Shown here one piece after another: positions 24,139 to 32,011 of a stretch of DNA of 36,386 nt. Origin of the DNA: JBCBDX01 sp039815825 (GTDB taxonomy: Bacteria > Pseudomonadota > Alphaproteobacteria > Rhizobiales > Rhizobiaceae); the NCBI GenBank assembly GCA_039815825.1, contig JBCBYO010000031.1:1-36386 (forward strand). Reading direction: 5' to 3'. The first letter of the stretch is position 1. Every line of letters starts with the position of its first letter. A program made the position numbers and the translations under genes. Under the pieces are notes generated by a model. That model saw only the letters and a program-made list of their open reading frames with translations. It did no database searches and had not been told where the DNA came from.

Positions 24139-25374
24139 ATGAGCGCGGGCACCGCCGACAACAATACCAAGCAAGATGGCTATCCTTGGTTGATCATAGC
24201 CGCCGGCTGTCTGATAGCAGCCATAACGTTCGGACCGCGCTCGGCCATGGGCTTTTTCCAACTGCCAATGCTGGCGGACACAGGATGGTCGCGAACCGAT
24301 TTCGGTCTCGCAATGGCTATTCAGAACCTGATGTGGGGCGTCAGCCAACCCTTCTTCGGTGCCATCGCAGATAAGCACGGTACATGGCGCGTTCTGGCCG
24401 TCTCCGGGATCATGTATGCAGTCGGGCTCGTCATGATGGCGACGCCTGATAGCCTGTTCTATCTGCATGTTGGCGGCGGCTTCTTGGTCGGCATGGCAGT
24501 CGGCGCAGGATCCTTTGGCATCATTTTGGCAGCCTTTGCCCGCAATGTGACGGCCGAACAGCGCTCTTTTGCATTCGGCATGGGCACGGCCGCCGGCTCA
24601 GCGGGCATGTTCGTCTTCGCCCCCTTCTCACAAGCGCTGATCAGCCAGTTTGGCTGGCAGGATTCCTTGTTGATCCTTTCGGCGCTGATGCTGCTCATAC
24701 CAGTGTTGGCTATCCCCCTGCGCGGCAATTCGCAGTCTGGCAAAACAAGCCAGGAAGAAATTGACCAATCGATCGGTCAGGCGTTGCGCGAGGCGTTTGG
24801 GCACCAATCGTTTCTTTTGTTGATCGCAGGCTTTTTCGTTTGTGGTTTCCAGGTCGCTTTTATCACCGCCCATTTCCCGGCCTACATCAACGATATCGGG
24901 CTGGATGCGCGCTATGCTGTGATCGCAATAGCCTTGATCGGCTTCTTCAACATTATCGGTTCCTTGGCATCTGGCATCATCGGGCAGAAATACTCAAAAC
25001 CGATTTTCTTGGCTTTGATATATATTGGACGCTCTATTGCTGTAACGGCCTTTTTGTTGCTGCCACAAACCGGTCTCTCGGTGACGATTTTCGCGGCTGT
25101 TATGGGTTTGCTGTGGCTATCAACTGTGCCACCCACCAATGCATTGGTCGCCATTATGTTCGGCACAAAATATCTCGGCATGCTCGGTGGTATCGTATTC
25201 TTTTCCCACCAAATCGGTTCGTTCCTTGGTGTTTGGCTGGGTGGCTATCTCTATGACATTTACGGTACGTTTGATCCCGTCTGGTGGCTCGGCGTAGCGC
25301 TTGGCATCTTCGCGGCCATTGTGCACTGGCCGATCCGTGAACGTGGCGTGGACCGTCTGCAGCCGGCGGAGTGA
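24139..25374 (+). CDS. Major facilitator superfamily transporter
   Basis: Inner-membrane transporter of 411 residues with about 12 predicted helices. It has the MFS loop motif GAIADKHGTWRVL between helices 2 and 3 and a central hydrophilic loop (about 190–215). The N-terminal pattern (SAMGFFQLPML…GWSRTDFGLAMAIQN) resembles monocarboxylate/oxalate-type MFS carriers. Substrate unknown. GGAGAG precedes the ATG. It is not in the ars operon, being divergent from the SH3 gene, so an arsenite-efflux role is not supported. Its stop abuts the recO stop. Confidence 0.87.
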   Translation: MSAGTADNNTKQDGYPWLIIAAGCLIAAITFGPRSAMGFFQLPMLADTGWSRTDFGLAMAIQNLMWGVSQPFFGAIADKHGTWRVLAVSGIMYAVGLVMMATPDSLFYLHVGGGFLVGMAVGAGSFGIILAAFARNVTAEQRSFAFGMGTAAGSAGMFVFAPFSQALISQFGWQDSLLILSALMLLIPVLAIPLRGNSQSGKTSQEEIDQSIGQALREAFGHQSFLLLIAGFFVCGFQVAFITAHFPAYINDIGLDARYAVIAIALIGFFNIIGSLASGIIGQKYSKPIFLALIYIGRSIAVTAFLLLPQTGLSVTIFAAVMGLLWLSTVPPTNALVAIMFGTKYLGMLGGIVFFSHQIGSFLGVWLGGYLYDIYGTFDPVWWLGVALGIFAAIVHWPIRERGVDRLQPAE

Positions 25375-26106
25375 TCAGTTATCCATCGCCTTGGTGACGC
25401 CACGCGCAAACACATCCCGTGATGGCGGTACGTCTATGCCGCGCGCACCCCAGACATCGCGCTGCAAGAAGTAACCGGTCAGCTTGAACGCGTCCGCCAA
25501 ATCGTCCGCAGCGCACTCCCGCCCTTCACGGGCGGTCAAAAAAGCCGGCAGTGGCAGCATCTTGTTTGCCCATGGCGCACCGGTCTCGCGGTTGACCGCC
25601 TGACCGGACTTTGGGCTCACATAAATAAGGTCATCGGTACGGCCTGAACCAGCACAAACGCCAAGATTGAGCCCAAACCCGAGCTCTTCCAACAATTGAA
25701 GTTCAAAACGCACCATCAACGGCCCCGAAAGCGCTGGCGTATTGATATGCTCCAACAAAACGGTCAACGCATCAAACAGGGCTGGATGCGGATCGCGCTC
25801 GGGCAAAAGGCGTAAATGCGCACCGATCAGCTGAATACCATTAAGCCCATGCGCAGTCTCCATGAGACGTGCAGCGTGGCTTTCAACTAGCTCTGCTGTA
25901 TAGCTGCCAAGATGCTCATCAAGGCGCGCCCGCCACGTCACATCGACCCGGTTGCCGGGTTGTAAAACAGGCTGTTGCTTACGAGAACGCCCCCCACGTA
26001 CAAGGCCCAGATGACGTCCGCGTTCGCGGGTCATTAACTCCACGATCAAGCTGGTCTCACCATGCTTGCGCGTCCCTATTATAAAGCCTTCACCCGACCA
26101 TTGCAT
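25375..26106 (-). CDS. recO: DNA repair protein RecO
   Basis: Recombination mediator that loads RecA at gaps with RecF and RecR; 243 residues. The N-terminal OB-fold segment (EGFIIGTRKHGETSLIVELMT and RHLGLVRGGRS) is diagnostic of alphaproteobacterial RecO, followed by the helical zinc-region domain. It usually follows era in this order, but here an unknown gene lies upstream and era is absent. The stop codon directly abuts that of the MFS gene. Confidence 0.94.
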   Translation of the reverse strand: MQWSGEGFIIGTRKHGETSLIVELMTRERGRHLGLVRGGRSRKQQPVLQPGNRVDVTWRARLDEHLGSYTAELVESHAARLMETAHGLNGIQLIGAHLRLLPERDPHPALFDALTVLLEHINTPALSGPLMVRFELQLLEELGFGLNLGVCAGSGRTDDLIYVSPKSGQAVNRETGAPWANKMLPLPAFLTAREGRECAADDLADAFKLTGYFLQRDVWGARGIDVPPSRDVFARGVTKAMDN

Positions 26107-26173
26107 AAAAACGGTTTAGCGGATCAGAAGCCGAAAACAATCGTGCGGCGCAAAAGACGGGCGTTGCCCCTTT

Positions 26174-27106
26174 TTATCCCAGACCTGCGCCATCGGTGCG
26201 TGCACGCACATTGCGTCCTTCATCTAGACTGGTGTCCAAACCAGCCGCGTTAGCCGGTCGTTTCCTGTCCAAATCTCCAGACTCCGCTGCCCCATCCGAA
26301 GCAGATTCGTTAAGCACCGCCTGAGCCATGCTGTTTCCCTGACCAGCAAGTTGAGACATCAAGTCATCAAACAGCCCTTGCCCAGTGGCTTTGCGTTCCT
26401 CTGGGTCCATATTTGTGATTTCCTCAGCTGTAGGTGCAGCTACAACAGCTGTTAGTCCGGCGGTCAAAGGGGCTTTCTCGCTGACAGCAAGCTCCATACC
26501 CTTCGCATTCAGTCGATCGATCTCGTCCCTGGCATACTGTAAAGGATCGCCTTCACTGATAAGCGTGTAGTCATAGTTATTATACTCTGAGCTGCCTTCG
26601 TTATAGACCCTGCCTATCGACTTAGCCATCTTGTCAGCTTCTGTAATAGTTTTCGCTACTTTCAGTCGTTCCATTTCAGGGTCGATTACACCTGCACCCT
26701 CATGACCATCAGATGTTTTATAGTCATATTTTTCAAACGCGGGATCTAAATGGAATTCATTATAAAACAGCCTAGCATCTTTTAGCATCTCATATTTTTC
26801 AGTAGCTTCAATCGGATCTCCGGATTGATCGACTATTTTGTCAAAATCTAATTGGCTATTTTTGATACTATCACTATAATGGTTATAGAACTTCGAACTT
26901 TCTGCCTCTATTGGAATTTCATCCAAACCAGATATTTGCCTAAAAAGCATTGGAGTTATTTCGTTTTGCAATATATCATCACTATTAATTTCAGGTCCAT
27001 TATTTAGCATATCATTGTCATATAAATTTTCCCAAGCTGATACTAAGATAAATTTTTTTATTTTAGTATCAAGGACAGTATCCTCAGTCATTGTTTCACT
27101 ATACAT
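26174..27106 (-). CDS. Unknown protein, AT-rich ORF
   Basis: I do not recognise this 310-residue protein. It has no signal peptide or membrane helix. The first 200 residues are acidic and rich in Asp, Glu, Asn and Tyr, and look helical. A hydrophobic Ala/Val/Thr stretch lies at about 218–230. The C-terminal 30 residues are arginine-rich (DRKRPANAAG, RNVRARTDG). Base composition changes sharply along the gene: 27001–27060 has 13 G/C in 60, while 26281–26340 has 35 in 60. The ATG at 27106 has AAGGA about nine bases upstream, so it is probably expressed. It lies 67 bases upstream of recO. Recent acquisition is likely. Confidence 0.7.
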   Translation of the reverse strand: MYSETMTEDTVLDTKIKKFILVSAWENLYDNDMLNNGPEINSDDILQNEITPMLFRQISGLDEIPIEAESSKFYNHYSDSIKNSQLDFDKIVDQSGDPIEATEKYEMLKDARLFYNEFHLDPAFEKYDYKTSDGHEGAGVIDPEMERLKVAKTITEADKMAKSIGRVYNEGSSEYNNYDYTLISEGDPLQYARDEIDRLNAKGMELAVSEKAPLTAGLTAVVAAPTAEEITNMDPEERKATGQGLFDDLMSQLAGQGNSMAQAVLNESASDGAAESGDLDRKRPANAAGLDTSLDEGRNVRARTDGAGLG

Positions 27107-27284
27107 TTCAAATATCCTTATTTAATTTTTCTATTGCGCACCACCGAAAATATCCTCCGGATCAAATCCGGCAGAATAGAGCAGGTACAGCAATTTTCAG
27201 GCAACAAAATGCTGGAAGAGCGGGGAACGCTATGATCCTGCAAACCGGCCCAGAAGGCGGTAAAGGCGTTCAACCCACATTGAA
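27107..27284. other. Gap between two unknown genes
   Basis: Apart from the ribosome site of the AT-rich gene, no convincing gene is seen here. Short frames exist but lack start signals. The right edge carries the hairpin listed next. Confidence 0.5.
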
Positions 27285-27304
27285 GGCGGGCCAAAAAGCC
27301 CGCC
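27285..27304 (-). terminator. Hairpin terminator after the 27320 gene
   Basis: GGCGGGC-CAAAAA-GCCCGCC forms a perfect 7-bp stem. On the minus strand the loop is T-rich (TTTTTG), and the structure starts 15 bases after the stop of the unknown gene at 27320. No long T run follows. Confidence 0.6.
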
Positions 27305-27319
27305 TCCGTTGAGCAAAAA

Positions 27320-27829
27320 CTAGCTCGTCATTTTTCTGACAAGGCTCATCTTGTTGGCAGGCATTGCCTGCGGCGCACCGAGGATTTTACACAAGCGCCA
27401 CGTCACAAAACCACCATCGGGCACTTCAGCGTTCACATAAGATTCAACACGCGGATCATTGACTTGATAAACAGCGCCACCTTCCTGAAGCGGCTTGGTG
27501 AACACATAATACTGCCAAGCGGTGAAGGTAGGCAGTGAGGTCGTGTCTTCTGGTAGGTAGTAAGGACCAGCATCCTTTGTCAGGCCTGACGTCCGGCTTT
27601 CAAAAGGCTGTTCGTAGTCTGCATAGAAAGACGTGATACTCGGATCACCTGCATTTGGCCCGATATTGAGTGTGCCCGTCTCAAAACCGAAAACCTTTGT
27701 TTGCAGATTACCGTCGTTGACAGGATTCGCACGCGCGTAGTCAAGCACGTCCGAGACTGTCATGCCGCTGGTGTAGGGAATGTCGGATTGATAGTAGTAA
27801 ATACCGACAATACGTATTGTTACTGACAT
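27320..27829 (-). CDS. Unknown soluble protein
   Basis: Not recognised; 169 residues from the ATG at 27829, which has AGGGG eight bases upstream (an earlier start at 27883 lacks a site). There is no signal peptide. The N-terminus (MSVTIRIVGIYYY) followed by YTSGMTVSDVLDYAR looks like a strand-turn-helix, as in beta-grasp folds, but this is only an impression. The middle is rich in aromatic residues (SFYADYEQPFE, WQYYVF). It is probably a single-gene unit, with its own palindrome upstream and a hairpin downstream. Confidence 0.7.
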   Translation of the reverse strand: MSVTIRIVGIYYYQSDIPYTSGMTVSDVLDYARANPVNDGNLQTKVFGFETGTLNIGPNAGDPSITSFYADYEQPFESRTSGLTKDAGPYYLPEDTTSLPTFTAWQYYVFTKPLQEGGAVYQVNDPRVESYVNAEVPDGGFVTWRLCKILGAPQAMPANKMSLVRKMTS

Positions 27830-27891
27830 AGTTTTTGCCCCTTTCATGAGGTTCACAATACAAGTGTAAACTTCAGTTTTCACTATTAATT

Positions 27892-27907
27892 GTCAAACGA
27901 ATTTGAC
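27892..27907. promoter_or_regulatory. Palindrome in the gap between two unknown genes
   Basis: GTCAAACGAATTTGAC has perfect 6-bp arms around CGAA. Its left arm contains a consensus -35 (TTGACA) on the minus strand, reading toward the gene at 27829. TTGACG reads the other way, toward the gene at 28074. It may be an operator shared by two divergent promoters. Confidence 0.45.
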
Positions 27908-28073
27908 GTTTATTCTCATGATTTATCAGCATGACAGTACTATGACTTCCCACCGCGTCTTTAAGTTGTATTGGGTTGTATAAACGCTGCGCAACACTTC
28001 CATGCCGACGGTTGCAACCGATGCCTCTTCGCAATTTAATGGAAGCAGCGGTCTAAATTTTTGGGGATACGAA

Positions 28074-28475
28074 ATGCTAAAATATGCACTTGCTGGTTGT
28101 GTTGCGATCATGGGAGCGTTCAGTACGCCAGCAGCCTTTGCCGACGAAGTCATTGCCGAATATCTTACCTGGCTTGATGCAAAAGACACCGTTTCATCAA
28201 GCGGGGCCAAGCTGACCTCGTTTGGTGCCATCCTGGCGCAAGATCGTGCGAATTATCATCGTTTTGGCATTCGCCAGGAGCTGGATACAGGTGATCCGAT
28301 TTTTGATGACCGCAACATGCGGGCCAAGATGCCGGCGCTTTATGAAGGAGGACGAACTGTCGAGAAATATATCCGCGATGACGTAACCAGCGGTCGCGGG
28401 CACTATGTATATGTGCGGGTGATGGGCAAAAATGGCCAGATCACCCACGTTGATGTGTATGAAGGAGCCGGCTAA
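28074..28475 (+). CDS. Small exported protein of unknown function
   Basis: Protein of 133 residues with a clear Sec signal peptide (MLKYALAGCVAIMGAF…AFADE, cleavage near residue 24). The mature part is about 110 residues with no cysteine and no recognised motif. It ends in a segment that looks like a short beta hairpin (GHYVYVRVMGKNGQITHVDVYE). The ATG at 28074 has GGGGAT about seven bases upstream. The open frame extends upstream, but that part lacks a site. It converges with yacG, five bases away. Confidence 0.7.
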   Translation: MLKYALAGCVAIMGAFSTPAAFADEVIAEYLTWLDAKDTVSSSGAKLTSFGAILAQDRANYHRFGIRQELDTGDPIFDDRNMRAKMPALYEGGRTVEKYIRDDVTSGRGHYVYVRVMGKNGQITHVDVYEGAG

Positions 28476-28480
28476 ACCGC

Positions 28481-28678
28481 TCAGCTATCTTCGTCCTCTT
28501 CAACGGGTGGCCCAGGGATCACGTAAGTTCCAGAAAGCCACCGGTTGAGATCAATATTCTTGCAGCGCGTTGAGCAGAACGGAAAAGTGGCACGCTCCGA
28601 TGGCTTGCCACATTCCGGGCAAGCACGTTTGGGACGCAAGTGAGCAACCTTGTCAGCGTCAGACACGGCCTTAGACAC
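28481..28678 (-). CDS. yacG: YacG family zinc-binding DNA gyrase inhibitor
   Basis: Small zinc protein of about 65 residues. The four zinc ligands are CPECG and FCSTRC, followed by the conserved KNIDLNRWLSGTYVIPG. E. coli YacG binds GyrB and inhibits gyrase. The start is a GTG at 28678 (or 28666) overlapping the maf stop, so translation is coupled. It is the last gene of the minus-strand housekeeping run. Confidence 0.92.
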   Translation of the reverse strand: MSKAVSDADKVAHLRPKRACPECGKPSERATFPFCSTRCKNIDLNRWLSGTYVIPGPPVEEDEDS

Positions 28679-29342
28679 CCCCTGCTAGCCAATTGAAGTG
28701 GACTTTGTACCCTTCGGCTACCACCAGATCGACGGTTTCATAAAGCGGCAATCCCACAACATTGGAATAAGACCCAACCAGGCGAACAACGAATGTACCC
28801 GCAAGGCCTTGAATGGCATAGCCGCCCGCTTTGCCGCGCCATTCACCGGAAGCCAAATAACTCTCAAACTCTTCGCGCGTTACGCGCTTGAAGCGCACTT
28901 TCGTTTCAACGACGCGTTGGCGCACTTTACCTTTGGGCGTGACCACACACAGGCCGGTAAACACCCGGTGCACGCGCCCTGATAGAAGCCGCAAGCACTG
29001 CGACGCTTCGTCGATGGTCTCCGCCTTGGGCAAAATCGAGCGGCCGACCGCAACAACCGTATCGGCTGACAATATGTACGGCGCTATCGCAGTATCATCA
29101 CTGCCATCTGCTTCGGCGCCCTTGGATGCCCGTTCCTTGGCTTCACGCTTGACGATATCACGCGCAGCAATGGCCTTATCGTGAGACAATCGGCGCGCCA
29201 AAGAGCGAGGATGTTCTGCTTTTATCGGGGTCTCATCGACATTGGTCGGCAAGAGCCGATCAGGTCGGATGCCAGCCTGCGCCAACAACTCCACTCGGCG
29301 CGGCGAGCCTGAAGCGAGTATAAAATTCTGGAAAACGCTCAT
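28671..29342 (-). CDS. maf: Maf-like nucleoside triphosphate pyrophosphatase
   Basis: House-cleaning pyrophosphatase acting on non-canonical or pyrimidine NTPs; 223 residues from ATG 29342. The N-terminal ILASGSPRRVELL is the family signature, followed by DETPI, ILSADTVV and GGYAIQGLAGTFV. A charged insertion at about 72–87 (KERASKGAEADGSD) is unusual in Maf proteins but keeps the fold motifs apart cleanly. It lies between infA and yacG, the usual rhizobial order. Confidence 0.93.
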   Translation of the reverse strand: MSVFQNFILASGSPRRVELLAQAGIRPDRLLPTNVDETPIKAEHPRSLARRLSHDKAIAARDIVKREAKERASKGAEADGSDDTAIAPYILSADTVVAVGRSILPKAETIDEASQCLRLLSGRVHRVFTGLCVVTPKGKVRQRVVETKVRFKRVTREEFESYLASGEWRGKAGGYAIQGLAGTFVVRLVGSYSNVVGLPLYETVDLVVAEGYKVHFNWLAGGV

Positions 29343-29407
29343 CGCGCGACCCCGTCCGTCTCCCGACGCGAAAATCAAAAGAGCGTGCTAGCCTTGCGGT
29401 AACACGC

Positions 29408-29626
29408 TTATTTGTAGCGGTATGTGATGCGACCCTTGGTCAGGTCGTAAGGTGTCATTTCAACGGTGACGCGGTCACCGGTCAGCACACGAATGCGGTT
29501 CTTGCGCATTTTGCCGGCTGTGTGTGCGATCACTTCGTGATCATTTTCCAGTTTTACCCGAAATGTTGCGTTCGGAAGCAATTCCGTCACAACACCGGCA
29601 AACTCTAAAAGTTCTTCTTTCGCCAT
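29408..29626 (-). CDS. infA: Translation initiation factor IF-1
   Basis: Single OB-fold protein of 72 residues that assists fMet-tRNA placement at the ribosomal P site. The sequence has the invariant VTELLPNATFRVKLENDH, IRVLTGDRVTVE and LTKGRITYRYK segments. Length is exactly typical. AAGGA precedes the ATG. Confidence 0.98.
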   Translation of the reverse strand: MAKEELLEFAGVVTELLPNATFRVKLENDHEVIAHTAGKMRKNRIRVLTGDRVTVEMTPYDLTKGRITYRYK

Positions 29627-29737
29627 GCGATCCTTCAGCGTTTTATCTAAAAAAAGCGGTGTCTAGCACCGCATTGATGCTGCCCATACCCCAATTGTTC
29701 GGGAAATTAAACAGTGCACCTCATATGGTCACTGCAT

Positions 29738-30232
29738 TCAGCCTTTCCAATGCAAAACGCACACAAGTGTGAAAAGGCGGCGCGCCGTGTCATGGTCCAC
29801 GTCTATTTTACCCTCAAGGCGTTGGGCCAGCAGTTCTGAGCCTTCATTGTGCACACCACGCCGTGCCATATCGATGGTCTCAATCTGCGACGTGGTCGCC
29901 GACTTGATGGCATCAAAATAACTCTCGCAGATCATATAGTAATCTTTGACGATGCGCCGGAACGGACCAAGCGAGAGAATGTGAACCGCTACGTCGTCAC
30001 CGCTTTCACGACTTATCTGAAAGGCCAGTTTTCCATCCACGATAGAAAGATGTAGCGTATAAGGCCCCCCATCGGCGTCACCGACCGGACGGAACGAGTT
30101 CATTTCCAACAGGTCAAATATCGCAACGGCGCGTTCATGTTCTACATCAGGTGTCGACTTTCCAATCGACCCATCCAGGGTCAGATCAGTGAGCTTGTCA
30201 GTGTCAGCAAAATCCATCGCATCAACCATCAC
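29738..30232 (-). CDS. UPF0262 family protein
   Basis: Conserved alphaproteobacterial protein of 164 residues and unknown function. The recognisable blocks are ERAVAIFDLLEMNSF, YTLHLSIVDGKLAF, GPFRRIVKDYYMICESYF and the C-terminal DHDTARRLFTLVCVLH. It overlaps hisD by four bases, so it is translated from the same mRNA. In many rhizobia a low-molecular-weight phosphatase gene follows it before infA; that gene is missing here and 111 bases remain. Confidence 0.9.
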   Translation of the reverse strand: MMVDAMDFADTDKLTDLTLDGSIGKSTPDVEHERAVAIFDLLEMNSFRPVGDADGGPYTLHLSIVDGKLAFQISRESGDDVAVHILSLGPFRRIVKDYYMICESYFDAIKSATTSQIETIDMARRGVHNEGSELLAQRLEGKIDVDHDTARRLFTLVCVLHWKG

Positions 30233-31527
30233 AAATTCATCCGAATCGCCACAGACTTAGCGTGGGCATCCAAACCTTCCGCCTCCGCTAATTTGATTGC
30301 GGAGGGACCAAGAGCGCGCAACTGCTCGGGGCCAAGCTGCAAAACACTGGTTCGTTTCATATAGTCCAGCACGCCCAAACCGGATGAGAAACGCGCAGAA
30401 CGCGCGGTCGGCAACACATGGTTAGAGCCACCAACATAGTCGCCGATGACTTCCGGAGTGTAGCGACCAACAAAGATCGCACCTGCGTTGCGAATTTTGC
30501 CGACCATCGCCTCGGCATCATCACATGCCAGCTCCAGATGCTCAGCGGCGATTCGGTCGATGATCGCAAGCGTTTCGGGTGATGACAATTCCGGAACAAG
30601 AATAATACCGCCAAAGTCGCGCCAGCTGGCCGATGCTGTTTCCGATCGGTCAAGCGACGCCAACTGCCGATCGACGGCCATCTCAACAGACTTTGCAAAT
30701 TCGGCATCATTGGTCAGCAGGATGGATTGCGCGCCCGGATCATGTTCCGCTTGCGCTAACAAATCAGCGGCAATCCAGTCAGGATCATTGGCGTTGTCCG
30801 CCACGACCAACACCTCCGAGGGGCCAGCGATCATGTCGATGCCAACAGTGCCAAAAACACGTCGCTTGGCGGCCGCAACGTATGCGTTTCCCGGTCCAAC
30901 GATCTTGGCAACCGAAGCAATGGTCTCGGTGCCATAGGCCAGGGCGCCGACCGCCTGCGCGCCGCCGATCCGGTAAATCTCGGAAACACCCGCCAATTTA
31001 GCTGCCGCCAGAACCAGCGGATTAAGCGCGCCATCGGGCGATGGCACAACCATCACAATGCGCTCCACACCCGCAACGACGGCCGGCAGCGCATTCATTA
31101 AAACAGATGATGGATAGCTTGCCGTGCCGCCAGGCACATAGAGGCCAACCGCTTCGATAGCCGTCCAGCGGCTACCCAATTGGACGCCAACGGCATCGGT
31201 GTAATGGTCGTCTTTCGGCAACTGACGCTGATGGTGGGACAAAATACGATCGCGCGCCAAGGTCAGCGCTGCTAACGTCTCCGCGTCGACCGTTTCAACC
31301 GCTGCACTGATCTCGGCCGCACTCACCGCCATCGGGGTCTGCGCAAAGTCCAACCGATCAAACCGCCTCGTATAATCGGCGACCGCCGCATCGCCGCGAG
31401 CCCGCACATCATCAAGGATCGCCGCCACGGCCGCATCCACATCCGCCGATACTTCACGCTTTAGGCCCAAAAACGCGGCAAACTCGGCTTCAAAGCCATC
31501 TTGTTGGGCATGAAGAATGTGGGGCAC
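30229..31527 (-). CDS. hisD: Histidinol dehydrogenase
   Basis: Zinc enzyme that oxidises L-histidinol to L-histidine, the last step of histidine synthesis. About 432 residues with YVPGGTASYPSSVLMNALPA, the family signature around DMIAGPSEVLVVAD, the AQAEHDPGAQS metal/catalytic region and GGSNHVLPT. No ATG is available near the N-terminus. The GTG at 31527 (M-P-H-I-L) is preferred, with GGA upstream; a TTG at 31533 is the alternative. Its usual DUF2948 and UPF0262 partners flank it. Confidence 0.96.
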   Translation of the reverse strand: MPHILHAQQDGFEAEFAAFLGLKREVSADVDAAVAAILDDVRARGDAAVADYTRRFDRLDFAQTPMAVSAAEISAAVETVDAETLAALTLARDRILSHHQRQLPKDDHYTDAVGVQLGSRWTAIEAVGLYVPGGTASYPSSVLMNALPAVVAGVERIVMVVPSPDGALNPLVLAAAKLAGVSEIYRIGGAQAVGALAYGTETIASVAKIVGPGNAYVAAAKRRVFGTVGIDMIAGPSEVLVVADNANDPDWIAADLLAQAEHDPGAQSILLTNDAEFAKSVEMAVDRQLASLDRSETASASWRDFGGIILVPELSSPETLAIIDRIAAEHLELACDDAEAMVGKIRNAGAIFVGRYTPEVIGDYVGGSNHVLPTARSARFSSGLGVLDYMKRTSVLQLGPEQLRALGPSAIKLAEAEGLDAHAKSVAIRMNL

Positions 31528-31545
31528 AATCAATCCAGTGCGATC

Positions 31546-31983
31546 TTAAGAAGGGTGTTTTGGTCGAAAGCGGCTTTCCCATGCCGCGCCAAGGTCCGTC
31601 AACTGCACTTCTATCGCATCGACAGAAAGCCGCATGGCAGCTTCACCGGAAAAAACCAGCTCTATGGTACCGGATGGTTCGTCCGTTTGCTCAAACCGCA
31701 GCGCCAAAAGCGACAAAACCTGATCATCATCACCTTGGCGGATGGACTTGGCCTGCAACCCCGTCACTTGCGAGAAAGAGAGCGCCGCCCGACGACGCTC
31801 ATTATTAGCACGCTTCTTGGCGGCCGCATCCCAAGCGTAGCGGTTCAAAACCAGATCCAAGCGCTTTTGGCCCGGCACATATTCAATCAAAGTGGGCTTG
31901 GTGAGTGCATCTTGCACTTGGGCAGAAACCACGGTGAGGTCAGCCAAATCCAGTGCCAGCAATTTTAAAGGTTTAATTGTCAT
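31546..31983 (-). CDS. DUF2948 family protein
   Basis: Conserved alphaproteobacterial protein of 145 residues and unknown role. The N-terminal LLALDLADLTVVSAQVQDA block and the NRYAWDAA segment are characteristic. It lies 18 bases upstream of hisD and 28 bases after murA, the standard order, so it is almost certainly in one transcript with them. No signal peptide or membrane segment. Confidence 0.9.
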   Translation of the reverse strand: MTIKPLKLLALDLADLTVVSAQVQDALTKPTLIEYVPGQKRLDLVLNRYAWDAAAKKRANNERRRAALSFSQVTGLQAKSIRQGDDDQVLSLLALRFEQTDEPSGTIELVFSGEAAMRLSVDAIEVQLTDLGAAWESRFRPKHPS

Positions 31984-32011
31984 CGGCTCGCCGAAAAGGA
32001 CTTGGCTGGAA

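Noticed and set aside
24139..25374. MFS gene as an arsenite exporter of the ars cluster
   Set aside because: It is outside the operon, separated by an unrelated convergent gene, and its N-terminal pattern fits organic-anion MFS carriers.
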